Assembly (NCBI GenBank): GCA_029891345.1
Contig: CM057009.1
Span: 88,273,416 to 88,337,415, forward strand
Source: Dryococelus australis
Taxonomy: Eukaryota; Arthropoda; Insecta; Phasmatodea; Phasmatidae
DNA length: 64,000 bases
Direction: 5' to 3'
Made by a program: the position numbers and the translations under genes. The notes under the pieces were generated by a model. That model did not search any database. It saw nothing but the letters and a program-made list of their open reading frames with translations, and had not been told where the DNA came from. Within the stretch, counting starts at the first letter, position 1. Every line of letters starts with the position of its first letter. Of the stretch, positions 34,280 through 46,716 are shown in pieces.

Positions 34280-35950
34280 CAAACAGAATTATCATTTGTT
34301 TTGAACAACAAAATATTTCATTTCCCTTTGGTTTCGTCAAACAAACTTTCTTTGACTCAACAGAATCTTTTTCTAAGTGTAATTTGGTGTAACAATAACA
34401 TGTAATATTTCTGTCTTGTAAAGATAGAAGTAAATATAGCAAATTGTGATATTGCTAAACATTAAAATATTTATGTAAATTTTAATTACATGAACAGTTT
34501 ACCTAAAAATTTGCACTGAATATACAGTATATTACATAAAAGAAATTATTAAGTATATATAAATGTATAAAATTATTAGCATAGCTTAAAGACGAAAAAA
34601 ATAATACTAAATTATTGCCACAGATACTCATGAAAAGCTCAAGTTATATTCCTATTTACTTCGAACAACCCAGTAATATATCTCCATTTCAGCTTTTTAT
34701 ATGTTCATGAATAAATTTACACATAATACAATTTATTCAACGGTGCTAGAACTAATACATTTCCCAATATTTTATTTATATAAACATTAAACTGCTGAAA
34801 TTATTTGTGAAACTTTGAGCTTTTGTGTCACATATATAATGCCTAGGATTACACAACAAAAAAATTACATGATATTTATAACTTTACAGGCAATAAGACA
34901 ATAACAAGCTTGCTTTCTGTTTACTTTCTAATTCCATTTCATTCTGATACTACTAAACTGGAAATACATCACTATGAAAAATATTGGATTATGGCCAAGA
35001 TTTTCCACGTACTTTGGACCTTAGCCAGTTAAACGAAGTTTGGGTGTGCGATGTTTCTTATGACATACGACAATTTTCGTTACGTTACAACGGTACGGAA
35101 ATGCAGGGTAAGTTAAAAAGTTACGAGAATGCAGAAGCGCTTACGTTGAAAAAGAAACTACACGAATACAAATACCAATTAAATTTTTGAAGTCCGCGTA
35201 ATCTACTCAAAGAAAACGTACTTTATTCTCGTAACTATCAAATAACGGTGTTTCCCTTTCCATCTTATAGGATGATTATCTTCCTGTAGTAAATGTACCA
35301 ATTAAAATTTTCCTTTAGTTATATTTTGATGGAAATTTATTCAATAGTATTCTGAGACGCTGGATTTATTCTGTGGCAAAAATTACTTTATCGGGTCCAA
35401 ATTAACGAGTACAAGAAAACGGAAACATTTACTTTATTTATTTTTTTGCTAGGGAGAAACCAAAAGTTCAAGTTTCGTTATTAGCCAGGATATTTACCAA
35501 TACGATCTGACCAGCTTTGCAGAATATACAGCATAATAAGACAATCAACCAGAAGTGATGTATAATTGCGAAAAACACCATAAATGTTACAAAATTTGTC
35601 CAGAACTATGTTTATATCCCTGAAACTTGTATTTATTTATTTATTTAAACAGTTACTGTATTGATCCGCACAGCCAGCTTGAAGTCATAAGCATGCTGTA
35701 AAACAAATTTCTTGGCAATTTTTTTTTTTTTATGCGTAAGTGCCTGTGTCATGTGATTGCGCGTTCAATATTACGTTAATGTCGTTCACCAAAAACAACA
35801 GCAAAATTAACATTTCCGATAACTTTACGTTTGAATCGCGTTGCCCTGAATGTCTGGCGTCGATATATAAATAAGCAGCCCCAACGTCAGTGGCTCGTAC
35901 GGCGATCGACTGCATTGCCACGCTCCAGTGTGCAGAAAATCTCTTTGTTT
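34280..35950. other. No assigned feature
   Basis: A short open stretch at about 34984-35105 ends in GCAGG|GTAAGT, a donor-like site (MDYGQDFPRTLDLSQL at its start). There is no acceptor or homology I can support, so it is not called a gene. The rest is A+T-rich. Confidence 0.4.
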
Positions 35951-36023
35951 TCTCTCTCTCTCTCTCTCTCTCTCCTACTCGCTTCCTCTCTCTTTATCAC
36001 TCACTCTCTCTCTCTCTCTCTCT
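35951..36023. repeat. CT microsatellite, two blocks
   Basis: A CT run at 35951-35975 and another at 36004-36023 are separated by imperfect CT-rich text. The 121- and 66-codon frames over it are artefacts. Confidence 0.95.
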
Positions 36024-36816
36024 GTTGTGCCCTCATTCGTTTGCTTGCGCGCGCCGACACTCTGCAACGTTTCGGCCGAGCCCGTTCTAAAGAATGGAAA
36101 TGGATAGATAGGTATTCGCGAAATGCGAACCACGCCCGAACACGCGCACCGAGATTTACCGAGTGTACCCGAAGTGTTCGCAACTATTGTTGTTGACCGG
36201 GCATGCGTCTGTGTAGCACATTATAAAGAGCTTGGTACATTCATATCACTTTAAACACAAATAAATTTTATTTTCACTTCATGTATGTTCGTATGAAAAA
36301 ATTTTAATCCCGATTTCGTACGATAGTGAAGCTTATTTCAAGTTAGTTCAAACTGTAGTGACGCTATTTACAATTTGATCAAGGTTATTTCTGTTATGTT
36401 AAACTAAAAAAATTCCTGATTTTATAGTATTCATGAGCTATTAAGCTGATGTTTTCAAAGAATCTTACTCTAAGAACCAGACTGTCGTATATTTTCAGAC
36501 ATAATTAAGCTATGTTCGATTTTTGTTATTAAATATACACTCCATAAGCGCACTCGTAGTAAATAATAATTGTTGTGAACACTTCAAGTGTACTCGGCCG
36601 ATCTCGGAATGGTCTTCCAAACGACAACAACCATCATCGTGCAACTATAGGTTGGTTTAAAATTTAAAAATCACGATAAGAACTATGCAGTAATCGCCGA
36701 TAACGCAATTTACATGGTGTACGATTTCTGTAATCACGATTCGCCATTGGCATGGATAACGTTTAATTCCAGTCGTTGAGCACTCGCGAAAAGTGTGCCC
36801 TCTTTAAGTTTTCTGG

Positions 36817-36818
<2 letters not shown>
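36024..36818. other. No recognisable feature
   Basis: A short CpG-richer patch at 36040-36200, then A+T-rich DNA. Confidence 0.5.

Positions 36819-36888
<70 letters not shown>
36819..36888. repeat. AT microsatellite, 70 bp
   Basis: Thirty-five uninterrupted AT units. A family S SINE starts within about 17 bp of its right edge. Confidence 0.97.
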
Positions 36889-36890
<2 letters not shown>

Positions 36891-36904
36891 TCGTTGAGGA
36901 AGCA

Positions 36905-37136
36905 GAGATGCCGCAGTGGTTAGAGCTCATCTCCCCAAGGCGAACCTGGTTCGATTCCCATCGAGGTTACTCACGGTTTTCGCGCGTGAGAATCGTACAG
37001 GACGATGCCACTGGCCGGCGGGTTTTCTCGGGGATTTCCAGTTTATTCCACCCTTGCATTCTGGCGCTGCTCCATACCCACCTTACTTCATCCTCATAGG
37101 CTCTTAAGATCTCGTTGCTAAGAGCCACCCTAACTT
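36905..37136 (+). mobile_element. SINE family S, copy 4
   Basis: AGATGCCGCAGTGGTTAGAG head, TGGTTCGATTCCCATCG B box, GGTTTTCGCGCGTGAGAATC, GGACGATGCCACTGGC, GGGTTTTCTCGGGGATTTCC, GGCGCTGCTCCATAC, end GGCTCTTAAGATCTCGTTGC. All family blocks are present in order. Confidence 0.9.
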
Positions 37137-38811
37137 TTCCACATTATTTTTATTGATGATTAAATTTGAAAAATAACATAGACACAAAAAAGCGTACATA
37201 TTTATCGATTTAATACTCTGGATGCTTCCTTGGCACTGTAAAAACCATTATCTTGCCAATAACAACTGCTGCAATACTCTGATTGGTCACTCCGCTTACT
37301 TAATTACGGCAAACCTTGCTCACCTGTGTACGCGTAAATGTTCCAACATTAGTTGTGGTACAAAACACTTAAGTTCAGAACGACTTTTGTGATTGGATGA
37401 TTTTTATTGTCACTCGTCTGAGCCGTCTGCTCGCCAATCACGGACTTTCATTGCCGGAGCAACTTACTCTTATCGGCCCAGCCATGTGGAACATGTCTTC
37501 TCCTAAAGATACGCGGCGAACAAACAAAGGAAAGTTGCAAATCTGCGCGTATTATCTTAAAATCTAGCTTCCACTTAAATCATCTGGAGAAAATCAAGTG
37601 GCCTAAATCTAGTTATTAAGGGGCATACAATAACTGACTCGAAAATTTAAGTTACATTGTGAACCATCTCAATGAAGAACGCAGTTTTGAACTATCTTTG
37701 CATTATAACTTTTAAGATATCGCATAACATTTTAATTGTAAACGTGCCTGTAGGCCCACCGTACACAAGCCGATAAACGTCAGAATGCGATCCGACCCCA
37801 ATTTCGTTGTAAACGGTTTATTACAGCACTAATTTCGAATATATTATGTGGTTTTATGCCAGCGGTTCGGACGGGACAGGATGTCACGATTAAAACCTAC
37901 ATTGGAAAGTGTTGCTAGCTCTTCTTACAGTCTGGTGTTGTTAGGTATCAATGAAGTATTTGCCACGCTCCTAACCGGATGTTGTACCTACTGCATTTCT
38001 CTTAAATGGGAATTAAAAGAGTAAAAGAACCCCTTGAAAGTAATGAGTTTCGGTCCGTTTTGCAAATCCGGAAATTGGAAAGGTTCACTATGTTTTGGCA
38101 CAGGCGTCAATTATAGAATTCAGGATTCGTCCGCCGTCTAGGTTGACGTCACAACTGGGGGTTGCGTTCAACGGCCTGGAATGGCCAAGTTATCAACAAT
38201 TTAACCAGTTTAACCCTAAAAATCACTTCAGAAATTGGTGGTTTCCCCAAAATGGCTCCTCTCCCTAAAAATAAAAAAAATGGCTCTGAGCCATTCTCAG
38301 TGGATCAGGAGGGACAGCAGCCATGTTTGTTTACATTTGTTCCAAATGTTTTGACGGTCTGTAGAGACCGACACTTTTCTCGGCAACCGAGCCGGACTGT
38401 CATTTATACCGGATCGGATAATGTGTGCTGCTGTACATGCTTATACATTACAATACGGTACTCATTATGTATAGCAAACACATAGGCATAAGACCGACTA
38501 CGATTATCACTTGACAGTCTTGGAAAAAATTCGGAAAATCAATTAAATTTATCCTTTTTTCACGGATTTCATTGAAGAAAGTGATGTGCAGCCAAATCGT
38601 GAAGGAATTTTTCAGAATTTTAATTTTTGTTCCACAACGATCCAGACTGCTATTGCTAAAGTTACAAAAGAGATATTGGTGGCATAATTTATAATATTTT
38701 GGAACACACAACAGTTTTTATCTTTAAAAGTTTTGGTATTTGGTGTTGCCTTATATTAAAAAATTCTTTACTTTCTACAATACGTAGCCTAACTAAATGA
38801 AATCTTCGGAA

Positions 38812-38814
<3 letters not shown>
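37137..38814. other. No gene; CCAAT-box cluster
   Basis: GATTGG/CCAATC motifs occur at about 37281, 37391 and 37434. This is suggestive of a promoter but no transcription start or exon follows. Nothing else was found. Confidence 0.35.

Positions 38815-38849
<35 letters not shown>
38815..38849. repeat. TA microsatellite, 35 bp
   Basis: Uninterrupted TA alternation. Confidence 0.95.
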
Positions 38850-38852
<3 letters not shown>

Positions 38853-39149
38853 AGGTGTTATAATAAATTGGCAATTTACATGGTTCTTGCAGCAAACCTT
38901 TAGGTTCTATGAGACATTCCATTATTTTACACCGTGGTCTTAAACTTTTGACCGGTACTGTACCTCCGACAACGGAAACTGAAACGGTTCCGATTTCACC
39001 GGTCTGTCTGCAGTGGGGTTTACCTATGAGGCCTCAGCAGATCCCGGCCGAGAGAGTGGCGTGTGAGGCTACAGGCTGATCACAGACAGCTGAACACATT
39101 TTCAATCAATCTCTGGAAAAATTGCCACTTCCCCCACCTGCATAATATG

Positions 39150-39507
39150 TATGCAGGTTGTACGGAAACCCTCAATGCCCGGTCAACTCCAGACATAGTT
39201 TCTTGGGACCGATAGTAACAGAATAGCCCTACACGCATATCGGGAAATGTATTTTTATATAGTTTAATCGTATTCAAAGTTATGGCGCAGAACGCCTGGA
39301 GAGCCAAGGCTGTGCGATCACGCGTGTAGGACAGGTTGCATAAGTCGCACAGCCGCCTTCTCCAGGCGTTGTTGCTGCAACCTTGAATACAATTAAATTA
39401 TATTGAAATATGTTTCCGGGTATGAGAGTATATGGCTTTTGTGTTACTATTCCTCCAAAGTAACTACGTTTGGTATCTGGGCACTAAGTCTCCGAACATC
39501 CCGTATA
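39150..39507. mobile_element. Foldback element, about 165-bp arms
   Basis: The left arm, read in reverse complement, aligns with the right arm through GCGACTT/GCACAGCC, CTCCAGGCGTT, CTTTGAATAC, AATTAAA, ATATAT/ATATTG, TTTCCCGATATG, TTACTAT, AAACTAYGT and outward to CCGTATA. The inner arms are best (GGCTGTGCGA against TCGCACAGCC). Loop 39319-39343. No coding capacity. Confidence 0.75.
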
Positions 39508-39866
39508 GTTTAACGGGCGTACTTACAGGCAAGTGCCTACTAATGTTGGCAAAGACGGAGGGTAATGTACATCCGTATTCACTTTAAATTAAAATTTTTA
39601 GGTAAACATTTGAGAATACTGAAATTATTTATTTTGCTTTCTGTTATGAATGCGTATTATTAAATTGTAATTTTTTTTTTCCTAATAGTTTTATAGTTTA
39701 ACCTGACCGAATCATGAATAAAGTGTCCAAGTCTATGGCTATGTTATTTTTAAATAATAAGGAAGACTGCAGAACGTGCGTAGAAGTGTATATTAAGCGG
39801 AACTTTTGAAAGTGATCTCTTTACCGGAGACAGCCTATATTAGTACATTTCATGTACGGATGTCGG

Positions 39867-40112
39867 GACCACGGTGGCTGAGCGGTTAGCCTTCTCGCCT
39901 CCCATTAAGGCGATCCGGGTTCAATCCCCGGCCGGGTCGCTCTGGATTTTCGCATGTGGGAATAGTGCCGGAAGATGCCGTTTGTCGGCGCGGATTCCTT
40001 GGGGATCTCCCGTCTCTCCTGACCCTTCGTTCCGGCGCTGCTCCATACTCACCTCAACCACCCTCATCGGCTCGCAAGACTTCGATATAAAGAGCCGTCT
40101 AAATCTATTCAC
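39867..40112 (+). mobile_element. SINE family S, copy 5 (best preserved)
   Basis: GACCACGGTGGCTGAGCGGT head with A box, GGGTTCAATCCCCGGCCGGG B box, GGATTTTCGCATGTGGGAAT, GGGGATCTCCCG, CCGGCGCTGCTCCATACTCA, CCCTCATCGGCTC, AAGACTTCGATATAAAGAGC. The 18-bp flanks TTCATGTACGGATGTCGG (39849-39866) and TTCACGTGCGGACGTCGG (40113-40130) are an aged target duplication with 15 of 18 matches. Confidence 0.93.
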
Positions 40113-41543
40113 TTCACGTGCGGACGTCGGCAGCTAAGTATGACGTTACTTCTGCTGTAGCGAGTGAGGTTATATTTTTTTCCTGGCTGAGGCAGGGAAG
40201 GCTAGCCATCGTAAGCTACGCAGGCCGAGAGGAAGACCAAGTGTACGTATCAGATCGACAGCGACTAGCAATAGTGATCCAAGTGCTCAAACAGAAACAT
40301 TTAGATCACTCCTTCAATGGTTCCAGCAAGGTCTGTTTTAGTCTAGCAAACTTGATCCACGAAACAGTTTCCACTTTCTGCGACCTAGCTAAAGTTAAAC
40401 CAAGCGCCATCTCCATTCCTCATACTTCAATTTCAGCAACTGTGATCCAAGTGCCATGCGTTTCGCGATAGTGATCCAAGTGAAATCACCGACTGCTGAA
40501 ATAATGGGTGGAAACTGAAAAAGGGGGATCGATTCCATTGAGTTTTCAACCATTTGTGTACCAGAAAGAGGGCAATATATGCAAATTCAGTTTAAACTAA
40601 GATATACCAAATACATGCTACAAACATACATATCATCAAGAAACAGCGGGGAAGATCTTCTAGCTCAAACTTTATGAACTCTTTGTACCACTTTGGCCTC
40701 AAGACCAAGCTATCTATGGATCAAATCTTGACGATCTAAAATCTGTGATGCACTTTATTCGTAGTTATTCCAACAGCTTTTATCATTCTCTTATTGCAGA
40801 TAAAATCATATTCGATGACACTGAAGGATTTAATGATGTAGTTGATTTAGAATAAGCCAACAGTGATAAGCGATAATGCCGAATATTGGGAATAACAGTA
40901 CATTTGACGTAAGCAATGTTAACTCTATCGATAGATATCGATGATTAGTGAAAATTATGAGTCGTGAGCTAGATTTTATAACGGGCTTAAGAAATTCTGT
41001 TTTATATTACTTTCTGTAGGCAATTGTATTTGTGATATCAAAACCAATATACTGCTGGCTCAACTTTATAATGTTACATACGTGTTATAAGTGTAATAAC
41101 ATTACACGATGTTAAACAGTTAATGGATGGTTCCGTATTGCTAAACACAGAATACTACATTGTAAAATATTTTTTGTACTTTTACAAAACAAGGTTTGGA
41201 AAATAGTAGCCAAAAGAATCCAAGGTAACGCTAGTAAAAATCATTGTAAACTTTGAAATAAATTGCTGAAAAGTATACAGGATATATTCAGTAATTGTAC
41301 AAAAAGTTACCGTAAACTACTGACAAACGTACTGTAGTATTACAACAGTTTGAGTAATAATTTTCAAATTATTTTCCTGCAAAATCACAAGCTTCCATTT
41401 TTGAGAAAAAGAAATTAGTCTGCTTGATGATGCACTGTAGTTTTTGTGTTATAAACATTGTAAGTCAACCAGTATTGAAAAGAACACACTCCGTGAGGCC
41501 CAGTCAGTTACGTTCCTACCGAACTACGATTATGAGAATCACC
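40113..41543. other. No gene; short repeated string
   Basis: GTGATCCAAGTG occurs three times (about 40275, 40443 and 40470). 41150-41290 weakly resembles 59320-59460 (family G). No other feature is supportable. Confidence 0.4.
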
Positions 41544-41620
41544 ATGGGGGTAACGGGAATTGAACACGAAACCTGTATGTTAAAAAGAAACGATACTAAC
41601 CACTACGCCAAAGATATATC
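41544..41620 (-). repeat. Orphan tRNA-like sequence
   Basis: On the minus strand, TTTGGCGTAGTGGTTAGTAT is an A box and GTGTTCAATTCCCG a B box at tRNA spacing, followed by TTACCCCC. Stems do not pair well. tRNA-derived pseudogene or SINE head. Confidence 0.55.
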
Positions 41621-42745
41621 CATACATCTCATTCAATTTATTAGGATACACGTGCGTCCAATAATTTAACCTCGTATTAATATGAGGTATTTTACCACCA
41701 AAGAGAACAAAGTTTTTACTGAGTTCACGGCGTAACTGAAATTAGTTCCACATTTAATTGTATTGAGTATGTTGGTCTCACGTAAAAAATATCAGGAGGT
41801 AGGTAACTTTGTACATACAGGGGAAAACTAATGCTCCTGTTAGCTATTCAATTCATTGGAGTGTTTTTATTTTTATTTATCCTTGCATACAATTGCTGTA
41901 GATTTACACAAGACAACTTTGTGAATCAACAAAATTCTGTGATTATACAATATGCCAATTACAGATACAAAAATGTTTTACTTTGTAGTTTTCTAAGGAA
42001 GCGACAACAGTCGAAGCGCCATTTTTAACGAACAAATGGCATAATGCTTTTATATTTATGAGAACTAACGTATGGTTAATAAAGTGTACATAATTACTCA
42101 ATTTTGTGGCAGTTTTGGAAGATAAAGATATTACACAGATGGTGAGGTGTAGAGGTTTGCAATTGATTATCTCGGTTAGTGATTTTGACACTTTAATCAG
42201 TATTCTTAATTGCCGCCGAAATAGCAACTCTAACGTGTATGAAATGTAAAACTAATAAAAGTAATGCAATAACAAATAATACTATGTAAACAATGTTGTT
42301 TGATATAGTCAGCAGTAGGGCTGGTGGCTGTGGCTCTGTGGCTCCAAGGGTTCATCTTAGAATTTATCTTTTCCTCTCAGAATTGCTTGTTTTTACTCAA
42401 AAATCATTTCATAAATCAATTATTTCCCAAAATTTGCCTTTTACCCTAAACATTTCTTGTTTCTCTAAAAATTTGCGAAACAAAGCCATGTGCCAGAATT
42501 GCAATTCGAAGTCACTCAAATTCAATTTGCGAGCCAATTTAAGTAATCTGGTGTCATGCTTAATGCTTGTAGCCCACGCAAAGAGGTAGCTGAGAAACCG
42601 ATAAAATAAAATATTTTATATATATATATTTATGATAAAAAAATTAAAAGGCATAAGTACTAGCTGTTACATATCACACGATCGTGAAGTCATAACATAA
42701 TTCTGTCTTCTTATTTCATGCTCTATCATTCCATGTTGTCTCGCT
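41621..42745. other. No recognisable feature
   Basis: A+T-rich. No ends, tandem repeats or convincing frames were found. Confidence 0.5.
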
Positions 42746-42960
42746 CTTTCCCTCTTGTCTCTCTCTCTCTCATTCCATTTCTTTCTTTCTTATCTCTCAC
42801 ATTCGTTCGATTACCATATTGGTTTTTTTCGTTTCTCATTTCTCTCTCTTTCATTCCATAGATTTTCTCCAAGTCCTCCCATTTTTTTTCGTTCTCTCGT
42901 CATTTCGTCTTGTCTTTATCTCTCCATCTCTTTTCTCTTGTCTCTCACAATTGTTCGATA
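42746..42960. repeat. Imperfect CT-rich tract
   Basis: TCTCTC, TTTCTTTC and TCTTGTCTC strings dominate over about 200 bp. Overlapping serine/leucine/phenylalanine-rich frames are compositional. Confidence 0.85.
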
Positions 42961-43645
42961 CCACCATCTACGTAGTTCCTTCATCGCCTGCTAGAGTGAG
43001 CGAAACGGCAGTGGGTAGATTTATTTACAAATTTAAATATGCAAATCTTTTATACATGGGAAGGTATACAAAAAATTATTGTAAAGTACATTCCAGGCAG
43101 GACTTTGTAAAAAATATTCGAACTCCAATACTTTATTTTTAAAAAATCAACTTTTCTTTTAATATTTTACTTTATTCTATTATTTTTATTGTTGTACGAA
43201 TTAAAAAGATTATTAGTTTAAAATCAAGTTGCCTAGCCTTGTAACCACTCACGCATGCATGCATGTACCGACAGGCCCGCGAGGCAGACGCACATGCTGT
43301 GACAGGCCAAGAGTGCAGTGACGTCAGTAGGCGCCGCGCGGGAGAAGAGGTCGAGTGTCGACGACTCCGAACCAAGTGCGCGCCAACAAGTGATCGCTCG
43401 CACTGCTACGCAGCTTTGTCAAAAAAAAAAGTTTATACATCTAGGAATTGATGCATTTATAGGCAAGTAGAATTATTTTATTTAAATTTAATTTGTTTAT
43501 CACTGGATAACGCCTAAATAAAAAAAACAGTATAATTGATATAAAGTGCATTTTTACTGCAAAACCAGTTTGAAAATGTTTAATGATATAAAATTCACAC
43601 TTCGATGTGACAGCCGATAGCATTTAATACAAGAAAAAAATTCAA
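42961..43645. other. CpG-rich patch, otherwise featureless
   Basis: 43245-43425 is CpG-rich (GACGTCAGTAGGCGCCGCGCG) and begins with GCATGCATGCATG. Possible promoter or 5' exon of an unseen gene. Not assigned. Confidence 0.3.
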
Positions 43646-43880
43646 TCATAGTGTGGGGGTTCGAACCTGAGACTCTTTCGACAACAGTCAGGCACTTTGA
43701 CCACTTTTTTTTTTACGTTGACGAAGCTCTAGTGAGACCGACCTTCCCAGTGCAACGCTCGAGCTGAGCATCCGCCACGTCGGTGGCACCGAAGCGCGAA
43801 CCCGCGACCCTCTGACTACAAGTCGGCCACCCTACCCCTGAGCTGTGAGGGCAGGGCTATACAACTGGACCACCAAACTC
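43646..43880 (-). repeat. tRNA-like sequence interrupted by SINE T
   Basis: Minus strand: GGTGGTCCAGTT, then the SINE, then GTGGTCAAAGTGCCTGACTG, GAGTCTCAGGTTCGAACCCC. Joined, this would be an A box (in the D arm) followed by a perfect B box. It is split near the D loop by the SINE at 43705-43863. GTGGTCCA and GTGGTCAA at the two sides may be the target duplication. Confidence 0.55.
43705..43863 (-). mobile_element. tRNA-derived SINE, family T, copy 2
   Basis: Minus strand: GTATAGCCCTGCCCTCACAG, A box CAGCTCAGGGGTAGGGTGG, B box GGGTTCGCGCTTC, then GAGCTTCGTCAACG and an A-run. Same layout as 4283-4478, including AAGTGGTMAAG directly after the A-run. Confidence 0.75.
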
Positions 43881-45861
43881 ACGTCAAGACAAGTGCTTAA
43901 AAGTTGTATATAATAGTTCAAACGTAGAAGCTGCATTCCCCTGATAAATTTTCATTAATATATTAAACATTTTGTTGTACTCATATTTAATCAGTGTATA
44001 TGTGGCTTATCAGTAATAATATTTTGTAGTTGTTTTTATTTAATTTATTGAAAGGCGAGCGATGTACTCTATTGTTACATCTTGTTAATTTTTTTTTCCA
44101 GTCAGGGTCCAAATATTAAATTACATTATTTGCATGTTCTTCTGTTTTTTCCACATTCACTGTTTTTATATATTATTGTTTAATATTTAATAATTGTGTA
44201 GCAAGTCAGGTTGAAAGCAAACAAACATTTGTATTCACACATGAATATAATTTGTGAACCCTTAGAGGCAGGCAGCATCGAGAAATTAACTCTGCAAGTA
44301 TCATTTATAGATCCAGGAATATGTGTTTGTTTCTAATTAACATTTTACTTTTCAAAGACATATGGGTATGTCAAATAAAAAAGCTGTATTTACTACCCTT
44401 TTTTAAAATTTATATAATTATTTTTAAAGTCAAAATTAAATAGTAAGTAAAGTACAGCGGAACTATGCAAACGTTCTCTCAGCTTCATTTCAGGTATCCT
44501 ATAATAAAGTCTAAATACTACCCGATGTCGGTATCTGTTAATTATTCATTATCTCAAAGGTTTTGTAGGCATAAATATCCTATTCAGATTTATTTAAATG
44601 TATGTATAGGTGAATAAACCAAGTCCATCATATTCTCTATATCAGGGGAAGTAGACAGGATACAATAGCAGCAAGAAATTAAACACTTTTTTATTTATAT
44701 CATATATGTATATACTTCAGACTACAAACACAAAAACACTCCCCTTAAATTTTCAGCACCATTCACGTAGTGCCTTTACAGCAGCATGCTCACTTTTCAT
44801 CTAGTAAATATAATCTGCTTATATGCATCTCAAGGCAGTCTACGCTAGGAAGCCTCCAACCAAAAGCCTTAGCAATATATTCTTCTTCTCCACGACAAAG
44901 TTTCACGACTGCAACTGTCAAACTAAGTTTCCTAACTGGACCCGGCTGCTTATATACTCGCAACCTTAACATGCAATGTTCCACATAGCGTAGTTCAGGT
45001 TTACAGAAACTATAGAGTTCAGACCAGCCAAAACACAAACATATCTGTAAACTGTGTTCAGCGAGTACGTTCGTTTAAAGGCAGGTTCACGCTAGTGTCC
45101 ACCAGTTTGTAAATATATTATCAAATGTACAGCAAGGATTTGTTGAAGTGTAAAACAAGATGTATAATTGGTTAATACTAATGTATTTAAATGCAGCGTG
45201 ATTTTAAAATTCTGCTGCAAGTACGAAAATAACTATCACACAATAAATTTGTTGCATCTTAAGAAAGGTTACGAAATACCATGATTAAATTATTTTTTAT
45301 CAAGCAATGTATACAAATTTAAATAACTTTTTTGTCGTATTTATGATTTCTGTATTTTCTTTTCGTATCACCATAACAAGAATGATTAACAGTTTTTTCA
45401 TTATTTTGATACTAATGATTTCCGGCATAAAAAAACACACGAAACACATGTTTCCAAAACGGAGTTTCGTATGGTGGTATTAACTCTTCACCAAAACCTA
45501 TGTTTGGAAAGTTGGGTTTCTGAAACTGAGGTTTCGGCTGCCGGTATAAACGTACTACAAGACGGATATACCGTGAACTCCAGCTTCATACGCCGGGAAA
45601 ATGGCGTCACTGGCTAGCATAATGTCGGAAAGTCGCTCGCCAACTAGCGCCTTGTATCCTAGGCCCTACTCGCAAACCGGCAGGCCAGCCAATAGAGAAT
45701 ACTCTGCAGAGGCCGTTAACCAATCAGACACGAGGGCAGTTCCTAGAGCGTCGCGAAGCCCATCAGCGAATGGGTGCGCCGCTATCAAAGAAAATACAAC
45801 GCCATTTCTCTTCTGTATGACTAACTTATTCTGTGACAGTGCCAAAAATACCAAACCTATC
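43881..45861. other. No assigned gene
   Basis: Minus-strand 44790-45050 is open for about 90 codons, with a protein of ordinary composition (YKQPGPVRKLSLTVAVVKLC). It follows an acceptor-like GTTTACAG, but I recognise no family. 45600-45800 is CpG-richer with two CCAAT motifs. Neither is firm enough to call. Confidence 0.35.
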
Positions 45862-46100
45862 GTGACTAAGGTGGTGTAGTGGTCTGACTACTAGCCTCAC
45901 ACCAAGTTCGATTCTCAGCTGGGTCGCTCCCTGGATTTTCGCATGTGGGAATCGTGGCGGACGATGCCGCTGCTCGGCTGGTTTTCTCAGACATCTCCCG
46001 TTTTACCTGCCCTCGCATTCCGGCCCTGCTCCATACTCATCTCGTTTCACTCTCATTGGCTCTCAACGCCTGGATGATAAGAGCCGCCAAAATCTCTCCG
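45862..46100 (+). mobile_element. SINE family S, copy 6
   Basis: GTGACTAAGGTGGTGTAGTG head, AAGTTCGATTCTCAGCTGGG B box, GGATTTTCGCATGTGGGAAT, GCGGACGATGCCGCTG, GGTTTTCTCAGACATCTCCC, CATTCCGGCCCTGCTCCATA, GATGATAAGAGCCGCC. Confidence 0.9.
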
Positions 46101-46644
46101 CGCTCTTTGGTTCATGCAGGGGGCTTGAGCAACACTTTTCTCTCCCTTCCTCGTCGTTTGTGGCAGCAGTGTTTTGAATTCACTCTTTCTGTTTTACGTT
46201 CTTTTCGACATGATTTCGCCGTAATTTCTTTCTTGGATTTGTCGTGACGTGATGTGTGTACGTGTATATGTGTGCAGTTTAGAGAGGATAATCGGTTTTG
46301 TTCACCAAACTTTACACCGTTACAGTGACAGTATAGGGTTCGACGTTTTTCTCCCGAGTGCCGATTATTTGTTTTCAAGTTTGCGCCTTTACTTTGAATT
46401 TTATGATCTTTTTGTTTAATGACGTCTGTATACGTCGAAAAAAAATGTCTATCGAACGAAACAAAATTTTTTTTGGCGCAACCAAGTTAATTGTTTTTAT
46501 AGGGACAATGAAATATTTTATTGTTGAAACCAAATTATTTTGTTCTCCTTATTCGGTTGTCTTAAACAAATATTTGCTTTGTGCAAATGAAGATTTGTTT
46601 GGTTCTACGTAAATTAAATCGTTTAGGTTACTATAGGAAGAATT
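46101..46644. other. No recognisable feature
   Basis: A+T-rich. 84-100-codon frames lack motifs. Confidence 0.45.
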
Positions 46645-46716
46645 GCAATCCCGGCAGAGATTCGAAACCACATTGTCTGCGCCCGAGGGCTACTCCTTAG
46701 CAACTTCAGCTAAATA
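46645..46716 (-). repeat. Orphan tRNA-like sequence
   Basis: Minus strand: TTTAGCTGAAGTTGCTAAGG (A box) and TGGTTTCGAATCTCTGCCGG (B box). No flanking SINE body is recognised. Confidence 0.5.

Noticed and set aside
34984-35105. Possible exon ending in GTAAGT
   Set aside because: Donor alone is weak evidence; no acceptor or homology.
35831-36196. 121-codon Ser/Leu-rich frame
   Set aside because: Created by CT microsatellite; not coding.
40275-40485. Regulatory array of GTGATCCAAGTG
   Set aside because: Three copies at irregular spacing with no associated gene.
41544-41620. Functional tRNA gene
   Set aside because: A and B boxes are present but acceptor, anticodon and T stems do not pair; the same judgement for 43.65, 46.65, 48.49 and 59.59 kb.
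44790-45050. Possible exon (about 90 codons, minus strand)
   Set aside because: Ordinary composition and an acceptor-like site, but no donor, neighbour exon or family; kept only as a note in the gap entry.
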